Counted from the stretch's first letter, positions 44,122 to 53,868 are shown. The stretch: DNA of 64,000 nt from Lysobacterales bacterium 63-13 (GCA_001899855.1 MKWR01000004.1:62001-126000); one strand, 5' to 3'. Made by a program: numbers and translations. Notes: generated by a model not told the origin, from the sequence alone.

Positions 44122-45176
44122 GCGCGCGGCTCGCGTCCGCCGCCGACCGCCACCGCAATCGTGCGCGAGAGCAGGCGCAGCTCGGCGCGCAACTCGTCGG
44201 ACAAGCGCGATTCGGCTGGCGCGTGGCTGGCGATCTGGCGCAGCACGGTTTTCAGCTCCTCCTGCACCTGCGCCGCGCCTTGGCGTTCGCGTGCATCGCG
44301 GGCAAGCAGGTCGTTGAGGCGACCGAGCTGGCTGGAAATTTCCGCGAATTGCTCATTGCTGCCGCGGCGTTCGCGTTCGTTCTCGACAATCGCGCGCTGC
44401 ATGCGCTCGAGGCCATCGGCGGTCTGTTCGAGCAAGGCCTGCACATAGGCCGGCACCGAGGCATCGCCTTCCAGTGCGTTGCCCGAGGACAAGTGCGTCA
44501 TGCCTGAGAGCCATTCCTCGAGATCGTTGTAGAAACGGTTCTGCGCATGCCCGGCCTGCAGATCGAGAAAGCCGATCACCAGGGAACTGGCGAGGCCGAA
44601 CAGCGAGGTCGAGAAACTCGTCGACATTCCGCCAAGCGGCTCCTTGAGATTCTCCTTGAGCATGCTGAACATGCTCAGCGCGTCGTTGCCGACATTCAGC
44701 GTGCCGATGGTTTCCGATACCGAGCGGATCGTCACCAGCAGTCCCCAGAAGGTGCCGAGCAGGCCGAGGAAGATGGCCAGGCCAATCAGGTAGCGCGAAA
44801 GATCGCGTGATTCCTCAAGACGCAATTGCACGCTGTCGAGGATGGTGCGCATCGACGGCGCCGACAGGGCCGCCTTGCCGCGTTCGCGATTGCCGAGCAT
44901 GCGCGCCATCGGTGCCAGCAGGCGCGGCTTGCCGGGCGCGCCGCGCTCGGGATTGGAACGCCGGAACGAATCGATCCACTGCGCCTCGCCCGAGAGCAAC
45001 ACCACCTGGCGCACGTTGACGACGATGCCGGCGGCAAGCACGATCAGGATCACGCCATTGAAGAACGGGTTGGCCTGGAAGATCTCCAGCAGGCGCACGC
45101 CGACCAGACTGCCAAGGGCGGCAACCAGGGCCAGAAAGGCGGCCATCCAGATCAGCGTGCGATTGAATCGGGTCAT
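44118..45176 (-). CDS. MotA/TolQ/ExbB-like membrane protein
   Basis: A 352-residue protein with four hydrophobic segments: two N-terminal helices (WMAAFLALVAALGSLVGV and FNGVILIVLAAGIVVN) and the MotA/ExbB core pair (YLIGLAIFLGLLGTFWGLLVTI and SLFGLASSLVIGFL). A coiled cytoplasmic tail follows (about residues 240-330). Together with the downstream MotB-like protein it should form a rotary proton-driven unit. The upstream gene in the same direction is hrpB, 139 bases away. Confidence 0.88.
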   Translation of the reverse strand: MTRFNRTLIWMAAFLALVAALGSLVGVRLLEIFQANPFFNGVILIVLAAGIVVNVRQVVLLSGEAQWIDSFRRSNPERGAPGKPRLLAPMARMLGNRERGKAALSAPSMRTILDSVQLRLEESRDLSRYLIGLAIFLGLLGTFWGLLVTIRSVSETIGTLNVGNDALSMFSMLKENLKEPLGGMSTSFSTSLFGLASSLVIGFLDLQAGHAQNRFYNDLEEWLSGMTHLSSGNALEGDASVPAYVQALLEQTADGLERMQRAIVENERERRGSNEQFAEISSQLGRLNDLLARDARERQGAAQVQEELKTVLRQIASHAPAESRLSDELRAELRLLSRTIAVAVGGGREPRA

Positions 45177-45314
45177 GCTTGGGGCCTCGGTGCTTCGTGC
45201 GTGAATGATTGCGTGGACAAGCGGGTTGCCGTCCTCGCCATCCGTACCATGCCATGCGCCCGGCGCAAGGTCGGCACGAATCCCTGCGTTCGACCCGTGC
45301 CGTTGCGGGTTGGT

Positions 45315-47819
45315 TCAGTGTCGCGGCTTGACCCGATGCGTGGCGACGGCGCTCCACGGGTCATCCGGCCACGGGTGTTTCGGATAGCGACCCTTGAGTT
45401 CCTTTTTCACTTCCGGGTAGGTGCGTTCCCAGAATCCGTGCAGGTCCTGGGTGACCTGGATCGGGCGTCCGGCTGGCGACAGCAGGTGCAGGGTGATCGG
45501 CACGCGACCGTTGGCGACGCGCGGAGATTCGGCGAGGCCGAACAATTCCTGCAGTTTCACCGCGAGTACGGGTGCGGCATCGCCGGGGTAGCTGATCGGC
45601 CGATCGAGCCCGCTCGGCACCTTGATCGTTGTCGGTGCCTGCGCATCGAGCAGGCGGCGTTGCGCATGATCCAGTTGCGCGGCCAGCGCATTCGACAGCT
45701 CCTCGGCACGCAGGGCATCAAGGCGACGCTTGCCGACAAGCGCCGGTGCCAGCCAGGTTTCCAGCGTCGCCAGTAGCCGCGCATCGGAAAAATCCGGCAG
45801 GGTGGCACCCGCTGCATGCCGACGCAGGAACTCGACGCGCTGGCGCAAGCCGATCGCCGCTTCGCTCCATGGCAGTGCTTCCAGACCGAGTTCGCGCACG
45901 GCGGCCAGCAGCGCCGGCACGGTGTCTTCGGGAGTTGCAGGAACGCTGCGCCGATCGAGCGTGATCGCGGCGAAGCGGCGCTCCTCGAAGACCTCGACGG
46001 CGCGGTTGCCGCGATTCCACTGCACCGTGCGCTGCGTGCGGAACGCCGAAGCGAAGTCGCGTTGCAGCACGCCTTCGTCGAACGGCGCGGCGGCAAGGAT
46101 GAGGCTGTCGCGTTCGTCGAAACGCAGATCGATGACGACCAGCCAGGGCTCGCCAAACAAGCTGCTGTCATCGAGCAGGCGCGCGCCACGTCCATTGGCC
46201 AGCTGGTAGCGACGCGGATTGCCGCTGTCCTGCCGGGCGATGCGATCGGGAAAGGCGTGGACGAGGATGTCACCCACCGTGGTCGGCCCGGCCGGCGCCG
46301 CATGCGAAGGCGCCAGTCGCGCCCGCCGGCGCCAGGCATCGGCGGATTGCCGGATGCTGGCCAGGGCAACGCGATCCGCACCGGGTTCGCCCGCCACCCG
46401 CGCATCGCCGCCGCGCCAGGCCGCCAGCGCTTGTGCGCGCTGGCGAAAATCATCATCGCGCGCGCCCGCTCCGCGCAGCGGATTGCGCGCCTCGATCAAG
46501 GCCAGCAGATCGCAAGCCAGCGCTTGATTGGCGGTATCCGCGCGCAACACGGCGGCGGCCATGCGCGGATGCGCGGCAAATGCGAGCAACTGGCGGCCAA
46601 ACGCGTTGATCGTGCCCTGCGCATCCAGCGCACCAAGCGCGATCAGCAGTTCCTGCCCTTGGGCGTACGCGCCGGCTGGCGGCGGATCCAGCCAGTCGAG
46701 GTTTTCCGAACCCCAGGCTTTCAGTTCGAGGACCAGCTGGGACAACTCCACCTGGGCGATTTCCGGGCTGCGCGAGGGTTCCAGTCGACGGCTCTGCGGC
46801 CACAGCCGATACGCGACACCGGGACCGAGGCGGCCACTGCGCCCGGCACGCTGGTCGGCCGATGCCTGCGAGATGTTCACCGTCTGCAGGCGCGAGAATC
46901 CCGAGTTCGCATCAAAGCGCGGTTCACGGGCGAGGCCGCAATCGATGACCGCGCGGATGCCGGGCAGGGTCAGGCTCGATTCGGCGACATTGGTCGCCAG
47001 CACGATGCGTCGACGGCCGCTGGTCGATGCGGCAAGGGCGGCGTGTTGTTCGGCCAGCGCCAGTTCGCCATGCAGGCTGACGATGTCGACGGCGCGGTCA
47101 TCGAGGGCGCGGCGGGCGGTCTCGATTTCGCGGCGGCCGGGCAGGAAGACGAGGATGTCGCCTTCGCTTTCGCCAAGCGCCTGGGCAACGACGCGGGCCA
47201 GATGCGCGGTCCAGCCACGTTCGGGCCACTGTTCGCCCGGGCGTGCCGGCGGATGTTCGATGCGTACCGGGAAACTGCGCCCGGCACTGCTCAGGCGCGG
47301 CGCGTCGAACCAGCGTGCGATGCGTTCGCCATCCAGCGTGGCCGACATGATGACAAGACGCAGGTCGGGCCGCAGGGTTGCCTGCACGTCTCGCGCCAGC
47401 GCCACGCCGAGATCGCCATGCAGGTGGCGTTCGTGGAACTCGTCGAAGAGGATCGCACCAACGCCGGGCAACTCCGGATCATCCTGCAGCACGCGGGTGA
47501 GGATGCCTTCGGTGATGACCTCGATGCGTGTCGCCGCGGAAACCCTGGACTCGTGGCGGATGCGGTAACCGATGCCTTGCCCGACCGGCTCGCCGCGCGC
47601 CGCGGCCATGAACTCGGCGGCCGCGCGTGCGGCAATGCGGCGCGGTTCCAGCATGAGGATGCGGCGGCCGGCCAGCCACGGCTCTTCGAGCAGGGCCGGC
47701 GGCACCTGGGTGGTCTTGCCGGCACCGGGCGGTGCTTCCAGGACGAGGCGCGGATGTGCCGCGAGCCGTTCGCGCAGCGCGGGCAGGATCTGCTGGATCG
47801 GGAAAGCAGTGGCGTTCAA
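45315..47819 (-). CDS. hrpB: ATP-dependent helicase HrpB
   Basis: An 834-residue DEAH-box helicase. Walker A is APPGAGKTT, the box II variant DEFHERH, motif III MSATLDG, motif VI QRAGRSGR, and the C terminus has the HrpB_C domain (GRPIQVTQDLHGFW...YPKHPWPDDPW). Its cellular function is poorly known. TTG 47819 (AGGA about ten bases upstream) starts with NATAFPIQQILPALR, like the usual family N terminus; the earliest in-frame ATG at 47873 lies beside the previous gene's terminator stem and is less likely, and GTG 47855 is a third option. Confidence 0.93.
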   Translation of the reverse strand: MNATAFPIQQILPALRERLAAHPRLVLEAPPGAGKTTQVPPALLEEPWLAGRRILMLEPRRIAARAAAEFMAAARGEPVGQGIGYRIRHESRVSAATRIEVITEGILTRVLQDDPELPGVGAILFDEFHERHLHGDLGVALARDVQATLRPDLRLVIMSATLDGERIARWFDAPRLSSAGRSFPVRIEHPPARPGEQWPERGWTAHLARVVAQALGESEGDILVFLPGRREIETARRALDDRAVDIVSLHGELALAEQHAALAASTSGRRRIVLATNVAESSLTLPGIRAVIDCGLAREPRFDANSGFSRLQTVNISQASADQRAGRSGRLGPGVAYRLWPQSRRLEPSRSPEIAQVELSQLVLELKAWGSENLDWLDPPPAGAYAQGQELLIALGALDAQGTINAFGRQLLAFAAHPRMAAAVLRADTANQALACDLLALIEARNPLRGAGARDDDFRQRAQALAAWRGGDARVAGEPGADRVALASIRQSADAWRRRARLAPSHAAPAGPTTVGDILVHAFPDRIARQDSGNPRRYQLANGRGARLLDDSSLFGEPWLVVIDLRFDERDSLILAAAPFDEGVLQRDFASAFRTQRTVQWNRGNRAVEVFEERRFAAITLDRRSVPATPEDTVPALLAAVRELGLEALPWSEAAIGLRQRVEFLRRHAAGATLPDFSDARLLATLETWLAPALVGKRRLDALRAEELSNALAAQLDHAQRRLLDAQAPTTIKVPSGLDRPISYPGDAAPVLAVKLQELFGLAESPRVANGRVPITLHLLSPAGRPIQVTQDLHGFWERTYPEVKKELKGRYPKHPWPDDPWSAVATHRVKPRH

Positions 47820-47872
47820 ACGGATCAATCCTGGCTGCCGTGTGCGGATTGTCACCGATTGCCTGTTGCGCA

Positions 47873-47905
47873 AAAGAAAACGGCGCGAAGCAATCGCGCC
47901 GTTTT
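47873..47905 (-). terminator. Terminator of the secreted-protein gene
   Basis: On the minus strand AAAACGGCGCG pairs with CGCGCCGTTTT over seven loop bases, followed by CTTTT. It lies 23 bases behind the stop of the leftward gene at 47928 and just ahead of hrpB. Confidence 0.85.
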
Positions 47906-47927
47906 CGGACTCAACCGGCGAATCGGA

Positions 47928-49115
47928 TCATTCGCAGTTCAGGCCATTCACGCGACCGAGGCGGATCCAGTTCCGCGTGCCACTGCCCTGCGGAACACTG
48001 GCAGGGAGGCCCGGATTCGAGGCGTACCCCAGGACCATGCTGTTGCAGTCCGGGAAACTGACCGTGGCCGAACCCCAGATGACCGGAGCATCCGCCGAGC
48101 CGGCGCTGCCGGCAAATCCGCCGCCGGTTGTATAGACCATGGTTGCGGTTGCGACCTTGGCGCCGCGACTGATGTCTGTCTGGCCGATCAGCCAGAACGG
48201 AACGCCGCTCGGATCGTAGGCCAGCCAGGAAAACGAAACGACAATGGTCTGCGGCTCGTTCAGGCGCTCATACACCTGCAACACGATGCCTTCACCACTG
48301 GCTGCCGGGCTGTACCAGTTGCTGGTCATGTATCCCGAGATCGGCAGATCCTGGAACGCGGCCGGATAGGTGCCGCTGGTCGGGTTGTACAGGGGCACAT
48401 CGATGAAGAACTGGTTGTTGGTGGCAAACAGGTTGTCGAAGCGCAGGCCGAACGGCAGGTTGAAATCGAACACGCTGGTCTGCGTGCTGTCGTAGTTCTC
48501 GAGGACGAAGGTCATGTCATTGATGATCGGTGTATCGACCAGGGTGTCGGAGAGCACCGTGTTCGGCTCGATGGCGACGCGGGCGATGTTCGCCGGATAG
48601 TCGTTGTCGCCATAGCCGATCGAACCCTGGCTGACGCGAATGGCCGGGAACAGCGGGTAGACGGTCTGGCTGGTGCTGTTGCGACGGATGCGCATGAGCG
48701 TCGCCGAGTTGTAGAACTCCGAGCTGCTGCAGGCCACGCGCCAGATGGTGATGGTGACGATTTCGGTGGAATCGACCTGGCCGGTATTGCCGTTGTAGGC
48801 AGCCAGGGTGACATTGCGGCTGTAGCTCGGGCCGCTGATCTGGTCCGGCAGCGGATCGGCCATGCAGCTCGGCGGATAGGCGGCGAGCAGGTTGATGCGC
48901 GGCAATGCCGGCGTGGCCGAAGTGACACTGCTGGCCGATTTCGGTCCGGCCATGGTGCCGCGTTCGAGCAGCAGCTTGCGATGGCCGAGTTGTTCGGCGG
49001 TGACGCGTGCCGCACGGCTTGCATCGACACCCACATCAGCCGCGTTGGCGGCGGTGATGGAACAGGCCGCAAAAGCCAGCGCTGCGCCAAGAAGCAATCG
49101 GGTATGAGCGAGCAT
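47928..49115 (-). CDS. Secreted protein of unknown function
   Basis: A 395-residue exported protein. The signal peptide ends TAANA (about residue 25). The first 230 residues are beta-rich with no assigned family. The C-terminal 150 residues (NWYSPAASGEGIVLQVYE, WLAYDPSGVPFWLIGQTD, PDCNSMVLGY) match a repeat-like domain widespread in Xanthomonadales and Burkholderiales secreted proteins with a typical SGEG and G.P.W core. GGAG stands before ATG 49115. It has its own terminator, so it is likely monocistronic. Confidence 0.75.
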   Translation of the reverse strand: MLAHTRLLLGAALAFAACSITAANAADVGVDASRAARVTAEQLGHRKLLLERGTMAGPKSASSVTSATPALPRINLLAAYPPSCMADPLPDQISGPSYSRNVTLAAYNGNTGQVDSTEIVTITIWRVACSSSEFYNSATLMRIRRNSTSQTVYPLFPAIRVSQGSIGYGDNDYPANIARVAIEPNTVLSDTLVDTPIINDMTFVLENYDSTQTSVFDFNLPFGLRFDNLFATNNQFFIDVPLYNPTSGTYPAAFQDLPISGYMTSNWYSPAASGEGIVLQVYERLNEPQTIVVSFSWLAYDPSGVPFWLIGQTDISRGAKVATATMVYTTGGGFAGSAGSADAPVIWGSATVSFPDCNSMVLGYASNPGLPASVPQGSGTRNWIRLGRVNGLNCE

Positions 49116-49264
49116 GGCGAACTCCAGGGGAATGAGCGGGCAAGAATACTCGCAATCCGGGGGTGAATCGGTTGTGAACTTTGAAAGCAGCGCAGGTTGG
49201 AACGATCGGTTCTGTGCAGCCCCGCGCAAGCCGGCCATAATTGCCCTTTTCGCCCGGAGTGACC

Positions 49265-50062
49265 GTGCAGCTCATCGATATTGGCGCCAACCTCGGCCAT
49301 GAATCGTTCCGGCCCGATTTCGACCAGGTGCTGCAACGGGCACATGCCCACGGCGTGACGCAGATGATCGTCACCGGGGCGAGTGCGGCCGGCAGCCGCA
49401 TGGCCCTCGCCCTGGCGCAGGCTTATCCAGGCGTGCTGTACGCCACGGCCGGCGTGCATCCGCATCACGCGATCGACTACGACGATGCCACCGATGCCGA
49501 ATTGCGTGCACATCTGCAGGCCGGGGAAGTCAAGGCGGTCGGTGAGACCGGCCTCGATTACCACCGCAACCATTCATCGCCCGCAGCGCAGATCGAGGCC
49601 TTCGAGCGCCAGTTGCAGATTGCCGTCGACTGCGGCAAACCGCTGTTCCTGCACCAGCGCGAGGCGCATGCGGATTTCATGGCCGTGTTGCGCAATTTCC
49701 GCGATCGCCTCGGCAGGATCGTCGTGCATTGCTTCACCGGCACGCGCGAGGAGATGGTCGACTACCTGGATGCCGGCTGGCACATCGGCATCACCGGCTG
49801 GCTCTGCGACGAGCGCCGCGGTACCCATCTGCGCGAACTCGTGCGCGACATTCCGGCCGAGCGCCTGATGATCGAAACCGATTCACCTTACCTGCTGCCG
49901 CGCACGGTCACGCCAAAGCCCTCGCACCGGCGCAACGAGCCGATGTATCTCAGGCACATCGTCGAGGAACTGGCGCGTGATCGCGGCGAGGATGTCGAAG
50001 TGACGGCGGCCAATGCCACGGCGACGACAAAGGCGTTTTTTGCCCTGGCCTGTCGGCCTTGA
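49265..50062 (+). CDS. tatD: TatD family metal-dependent deoxyribonuclease
   Basis: A 265-residue TIM-barrel hydrolase. It begins VQLIDIGANLGH, then has GVHPHH (metal-binding histidines), AVGETGLDYHRN with the bridging glutamate, LFLHQREAH, VVHCFTG and the C-terminal catalytic aspartate in IETDSPYLLPRT. TatD proteins are 3'-5' exonucleases involved in DNA repair and decay of oxidised DNA. GTG 49265 has GGAG six bases upstream; a GTG two codons earlier is possible. Confidence 0.92.
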   Translation: MQLIDIGANLGHESFRPDFDQVLQRAHAHGVTQMIVTGASAAGSRMALALAQAYPGVLYATAGVHPHHAIDYDDATDAELRAHLQAGEVKAVGETGLDYHRNHSSPAAQIEAFERQLQIAVDCGKPLFLHQREAHADFMAVLRNFRDRLGRIVVHCFTGTREEMVDYLDAGWHIGITGWLCDERRGTHLRELVRDIPAERLMIETDSPYLLPRTVTPKPSHRRNEPMYLRHIVEELARDRGEDVEVTAANATATTKAFFALACRP

Positions 50063-50304
50063 TTGTCAAAGCGAGAAATCTGCGCGAGGACGGATTTTCA
50101 ACGGCAATGCGCATTTCGGACCCGCGACCGGTCCCGTCCAGGCTGGCTTGCACCCGTCGCCACGAAAAACGTTCAAACATCTGCTGAAATGGGCATCCGC
50201 GGACGTGATTCCTGATAAATTCAACGGACTGTCTGCCCCCAGGCAGAGATGTTGACGATCCACCACTGATCCATCCTGTCAGTCCATCCCGAGATCAATC
50301 CGCC

Positions 50305-51093
50305 ATGCGCACAATCCTTATCACCACCTTGGCCGTCGCCGTCGCTGGCATGATTGCCGCCTCGCCCGCCTCGGCGGCAAATGATGCCGCCTCCACAACC
50401 TCGCTCCAGCGCGGCCCTTCCTTCAGCGTCAATCTGTCAAACGGACCTCTCCGGGGGGCGGGTGTCGACCCCGTTGTCTTCGACAGCTTCACCACCGCTG
50501 CTGGCCTGACCACCACTACCGGCACGCCCCGCACGGTCATGGGTGGCGTCGTGACCACCAGTGGTGCCGGCCCCGAGGTGGACATCACGGCAATCGACGT
50601 CTACGCAGCCAGTACGGCGACGGCGAGCTACACGAATGTCCGCGTCAATATCCAGTTGTGGGATATCTATACAGCTGCCGGCGTCCCGGTATTCTCGTCC
50701 CCGGCCGGTGCGCTGATCACAGCGGATCTGGGCCCGGTGCAATTTACCGCCAATACATTTTCACCAGTCTCCCTGACCCTGCCCGTTCCTGTCAGGCTGA
50801 ACAGCCTTGCCAACAAAGGCATTGCTGTCAGCTATCAGGTCGATACCGGCTCAGGTTTGGCTGTCACCGACGCCATGACGAGTCTGATCACCTACGACGG
50901 CGCAGTTTCGGTCGGCACCTATGTCCTGAATGGCGGCAACGGATTCTTCCGCAACGCCAGCAATCGCCCCGACTACAACTTCCTGAGTTCGGATTTGCGC
51001 ACGTTCACAGGCATCACGGATGCGGCATTCGGGGTGATCCTGTATGGCGATGCCACGGTACCGGTGACGCTGCAGTCGTTCAACGTCGACTGA
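50305..51093 (+). CDS. Secreted protein of unknown function
   Basis: A 262-residue exported protein; signal peptide ends SPASA (residue about 24). The mature protein is threonine-, serine- and valine-rich and looks like beta strands throughout (VFDSFTTAAGL, YDGAVSVGTYVLNGGNG), ending with TLQSFNVD. No family is recognised. There is no strong ribosome site. A terminator follows 23 bases after the stop. The 240-base gap before it contains nothing recognisable. Confidence 0.7.
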   Translation: MRTILITTLAVAVAGMIAASPASAANDAASTTSLQRGPSFSVNLSNGPLRGAGVDPVVFDSFTTAAGLTTTTGTPRTVMGGVVTTSGAGPEVDITAIDVYAASTATASYTNVRVNIQLWDIYTAAGVPVFSSPAGALITADLGPVQFTANTFSPVSLTLPVPVRLNSLANKGIAVSYQVDTGSGLAVTDAMTSLITYDGAVSVGTYVLNGGNGFFRNASNRPDYNFLSSDLRTFTGITDAAFGVILYGDATVPVTLQSFNVD

Positions 51094-51116
51094 GATCCAT
51101 CGGTCTTCGTGAACCA

Positions 51117-51148
51117 ACAAGCCCGGACAGATCCGGGCTTGTTTCGTT
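51117..51148 (+). terminator. Terminator after the secreted-protein gene
   Basis: ACAAGCCCGGA pairs with TCCGGGCTTGT around a four-base loop, followed by TTCGTTT. Confidence 0.75.
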
Positions 51149-51201
51149 TGGGCCCCATCGGCATTCCGGCTGCGACCCGATGCAGCGCTTTTCGCTTCCC
51201 C

Positions 51202-51266
51202 GCTTTCAACAGCCGAACGGCGGGTCATCCCGGCTCTAGACAGCCGAATGGCTGGTTATTCCGGCC
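51202..51266. repeat. Dispersed repeat with ACAGCCGAACGGC core, two copies
   Basis: Copy A (51202-51231, core AACAGCCGAACGGC then GGTCATCCC) and copy B (51238-51266, core ACAGCCGAATGGC then GGTTATTCC) stand in tandem, 36 bases apart. A third copy close to A is at 58131-58159. The cores can fold weakly (GCCG/CGGC). They are probably a family of small intergenic repeats of this genome. Confidence 0.65.
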
Positions 51267-51271
51267 CCCAA

Positions 51272-52057
51272 TCAACTGCGCAAGCCGACGCCGCGCTTGA
51301 GCAGCCACAGACTCAGTGCGCCGAGCACGATGACAAAGCCGATCATCAGCGCATAGGCGATGGCCAGCGGAATGTCGCTGCTGCCGAGGAGGCCGTAGCG
51401 GAAGGCATTGACCATGTAGAACACCGGGTTGGCATGGGTCATCGCCTGTGCCCAGTCGGGCAGCATCGTGACCGAATAGAACACGCCGCCGAGATAGGTG
51501 AGCGGGGTGAGGATGAAGGTCGGCACGATGGCGACATCGTCGAACTTCTTCGCATACACGGCGTTGATGAACCCGGCCAGCGAAAAAATCGTCGCGCCGA
51601 GCAGGACCGTGCTGATGGTCACCAGCGGATGCGGGATGCGCACCTTGGTGAAGAGCATGGCGATGACCAGCACGATGATGCCGACGAGCACGCCGCGCAG
51701 CACCGCACCCGCCACATAGCCTCCAAGGATGACCCAGTTCGGCATCGGGCTGACCAGCATTTCCTCGATGTGCCGGCCAAACTTCGCGCCGAAGAAACTC
51801 GAGGAGATGTTGCCGTAGCTGTTCTGGATGATCGACATCATGACCAGGCCGGGAACGATGAAATCCATGTAATCGTAGCCGCCCATGTCGCCGATGCGGC
51901 TGCCAATGAGGCTGCCGAAGATCAGGAAATACAGGGTCATGGTGATTGCCGGCGGCACCAGGGTCTGCGCCCAGATGCGCAGGATGCGCATGACCTCGCG
52001 GCGTGCAATGGTGTACAGGGCGATCAGGTTGGGATGTCTTGCCGGCGCGTTGTTCAT
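51272..52057 (-). CDS. ABC-2 type exporter permease (YadH-like)
   Basis: A 261-residue permease with six hydrophobic segments (IWAQTLVPPAITMTLYFLIFG; FIVPGLVMMSII; GVLVGIIVLVIAMLF; TVLLGATIFSLAGFIN; LTYLGGVFYS; ALMIGFVIVLGALSLWLL) and the ABC-2 motif FGRHIEEMLVSPMP. It is the partner of the ATPase gene whose stop it overlaps by four bases. YadGH-type transporters are common in gammaproteobacteria, but the substrate is unknown. Confidence 0.9.
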   Translation of the reverse strand: MNNAPARHPNLIALYTIARREVMRILRIWAQTLVPPAITMTLYFLIFGSLIGSRIGDMGGYDYMDFIVPGLVMMSIIQNSYGNISSSFFGAKFGRHIEEMLVSPMPNWVILGGYVAGAVLRGVLVGIIVLVIAMLFTKVRIPHPLVTISTVLLGATIFSLAGFINAVYAKKFDDVAIVPTFILTPLTYLGGVFYSVTMLPDWAQAMTHANPVFYMVNAFRYGLLGSSDIPLAIAYALMIGFVIVLGALSLWLLKRGVGLRS

Positions 52058-52995
52058 GCCGCGTGCTCCTTGTTGCCGGTCAGGCGCACGAAGAGTTCTT
52101 CGAGGCGATTGGTCTTGGTGCGCATCGAGCGCACGCGGATGCCGGCGCCATCGAGGCGGGCAAACACGCTGTTGAGATTCATTGAGCGCGGCATTTCCAG
52201 GTCGAGGGTGAAGCGATCCGCGGCGCGCAAGTCGACGCCCTCGACATGCGGCAGCGAGGCCGGCAGTTCGCCTTCGATATCGAGCAGGAAGCCCTCGACA
52301 TCGAGCTTGGCCAGCAGGGCCTTCATCGGCCCGTTCTCGATGATGCGGCCGCCATCGATGATGGCCAGGTTGCGGCACAGGCTCTCGGCTTCCTCAAGGT
52401 AATGCGTGGTCAGGATCACCGTGGTGCCGGCGGCGTTGACCTCTTTCAGCGTGCGCCACATGCCGCGGCGGATCTCGATGTCGACGCCGGCGGTGGGCTC
52501 GTCGAGGATCAGCAACTGCGGCTGCGTCATCATGGCGCGGGCGATCATCAGGCGGCGCTTCATGCCACCGGACAGCGTGCGCGATGTCGCATGGGCCTTT
52601 TCCCAGAGCTGGGCCCGGCGCAACTCCTGCTCGGCGCGCCTACTCGCTTCGGCGCGCGGAATGCCGTAGAAACCGGCGTAGTTGCAGAGGATGTCGAAGG
52701 GCTTCTCGAAGAAGTTGAAATTCACTTCCTGCGGAACCAGGCCCAACTGGCGCATGGCTGTTTCGCGATCCGTGCTGATGTCGGTGCCGAAGACCTTGAC
52801 CGATCCCGAGGTGGCATTGACCAGCGAACTGACGATGCCGATGAGGGTCGATTTCCCAGCTCCGTTGGGGCCGAGCAGGGCAAAGAAATCGCCGGGCTGC
52901 ACATCCAGGGAAATGCCCTTGAGGGCCTCGACGCCGCCGGCGTAGACCTTGCGCAGATCATGGATTTCAAGCGCGGGAATCTGGCTCATGGGCAT
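52054..52995 (-). CDS. ABC exporter ATP-binding protein (YadG-like)
   Basis: A 313-residue ATPase: Walker A GPNGAGKST, Q-loop LVPQEVN, signature LSGGMKRR, Walker B LLILDEPTAGVD, switch histidine TTHYLEEAE. A C-terminal regulatory tail of about 80 residues follows, as in YadG. ATG 52995 or ATG 52989 may be the start. It is divergent from the FAD oxidoreductase gene across 64 bases, in which a TATACT/TATAGC palindromic stretch could supply both -10 boxes. Confidence 0.92.
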   Translation of the reverse strand: MPMSQIPALEIHDLRKVYAGGVEALKGISLDVQPGDFFALLGPNGAGKSTLIGIVSSLVNATSGSVKVFGTDISTDRETAMRQLGLVPQEVNFNFFEKPFDILCNYAGFYGIPRAEASRRAEQELRRAQLWEKAHATSRTLSGGMKRRLMIARAMMTQPQLLILDEPTAGVDIEIRRGMWRTLKEVNAAGTTVILTTHYLEEAESLCRNLAIIDGGRIIENGPMKALLAKLDVEGFLLDIEGELPASLPHVEGVDLRAADRFTLDLEMPRSMNLNSVFARLDGAGIRVRSMRTKTNRLEELFVRLTGNKEHAA

Positions 52996-53059
52996 GGGCG
53001 GCGAGGTCGGCACGGGGGGCTGATAGTATAGCCGGCTACCCGCAACGACTCCTCCCGCC

Positions 53060-53812
53060 TTGGCCATCATCCAGTTTCCGCTTCGTCTCGTCGCCGCACG
53101 CATGATCGCTCCCGCCGTGCGCCACATGGTGTTCGAGCGCGCCGACGGGCAGCCGTTCGCCTTCATCCCCGGGCAGTTCATCCAGGTCCATTTCAGCTAT
53201 GCCGATGGCCAGGCGACCAAGCGCAGTTATTCGATTGGCACGGTGGCCGCGGATGCTGCCAGCCCGATCGTGCAGATCGAGATTGCCGTGTCCTATGTCG
53301 ATGGCGGCGCGGCGACCGAGCTGCTTGGCGGCCTCGCCGTTGGCGGCACGGTCGATGCCAGCGGCCCGTACGGGCGCTTCTGCCTGTTGCCGGGCGACAG
53401 CAACGCGCGTTACGTGCTGGTCGCCACCGGCACCGGCATCACTCCGTATCGCGCCATGCTGCCATTGATGCGCAGGCTGATTGCCGAGCGCGGTTGCCGC
53501 TTCGAGTTGATCCAGGGGGCGCGCAACGAAGCCGAGCTGCTGTACGGCGACGAATTCGCCGCTTTTGCCGAAGCAACGCCGGGTTTCGGCTTTCATCCGT
53601 GTTTCAGCCGCGAGCCGCGAGCCGTGCCGCGGCCCGGCGATTACGCCGGTCGCGTGCAGGTCGCCATCGAGGCGCTGCAGCCCGATGCAGCAACCGATGT
53701 GTTCTACCTGTGCGGCAATCCCGACATGGTCGACCAGAGTTTCGCCCTGCTCAAGGATGCCGGTTTCGCGGTGTCGCAGATCCGCCGGGAAAAGTATATT
53801 TCATCACGCTAG
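53060..53812 (+). CDS. Ferredoxin-NADP(+) reductase-like FAD oxidoreductase
   Basis: A 250-residue flavoprotein of the FNR family: FAD-binding RSYSIGT (residues 55-61), GPYGRF, and the NAD(P)-binding site VATGTGITPYRAMLPL, ending with the pyridine-nucleotide region YLCGNPDMVD. It transfers electrons between NAD(P)H and ferredoxin, flavodoxin or another acceptor. The TTG start at 53060 has no clear ribosome site; no better ATG is upstream. Confidence 0.87.
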   Translation: MAIIQFPLRLVAARMIAPAVRHMVFERADGQPFAFIPGQFIQVHFSYADGQATKRSYSIGTVAADAASPIVQIEIAVSYVDGGAATELLGGLAVGGTVDASGPYGRFCLLPGDSNARYVLVATGTGITPYRAMLPLMRRLIAERGCRFELIQGARNEAELLYGDEFAAFAEATPGFGFHPCFSREPRAVPRPGDYAGRVQVAIEALQPDAATDVFYLCGNPDMVDQSFALLKDAGFAVSQIRREKYISSR

Positions 53813-53868
53813 CGTGCGCCTGCCGGTGCGCGCCGTGGGCGACCAGCAGCAGAATGATGTAAAGGACG

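Noticed and set aside
43033-47819. MotA/MotB-like pair next to a helicase, resembling Zorya defence
   Set aside because: The helicase is HrpB by its motifs and C-terminal domain, and neither ZorC nor an SNF2-type ZorD is present. The pair also exists without defence genes in related bacteria.
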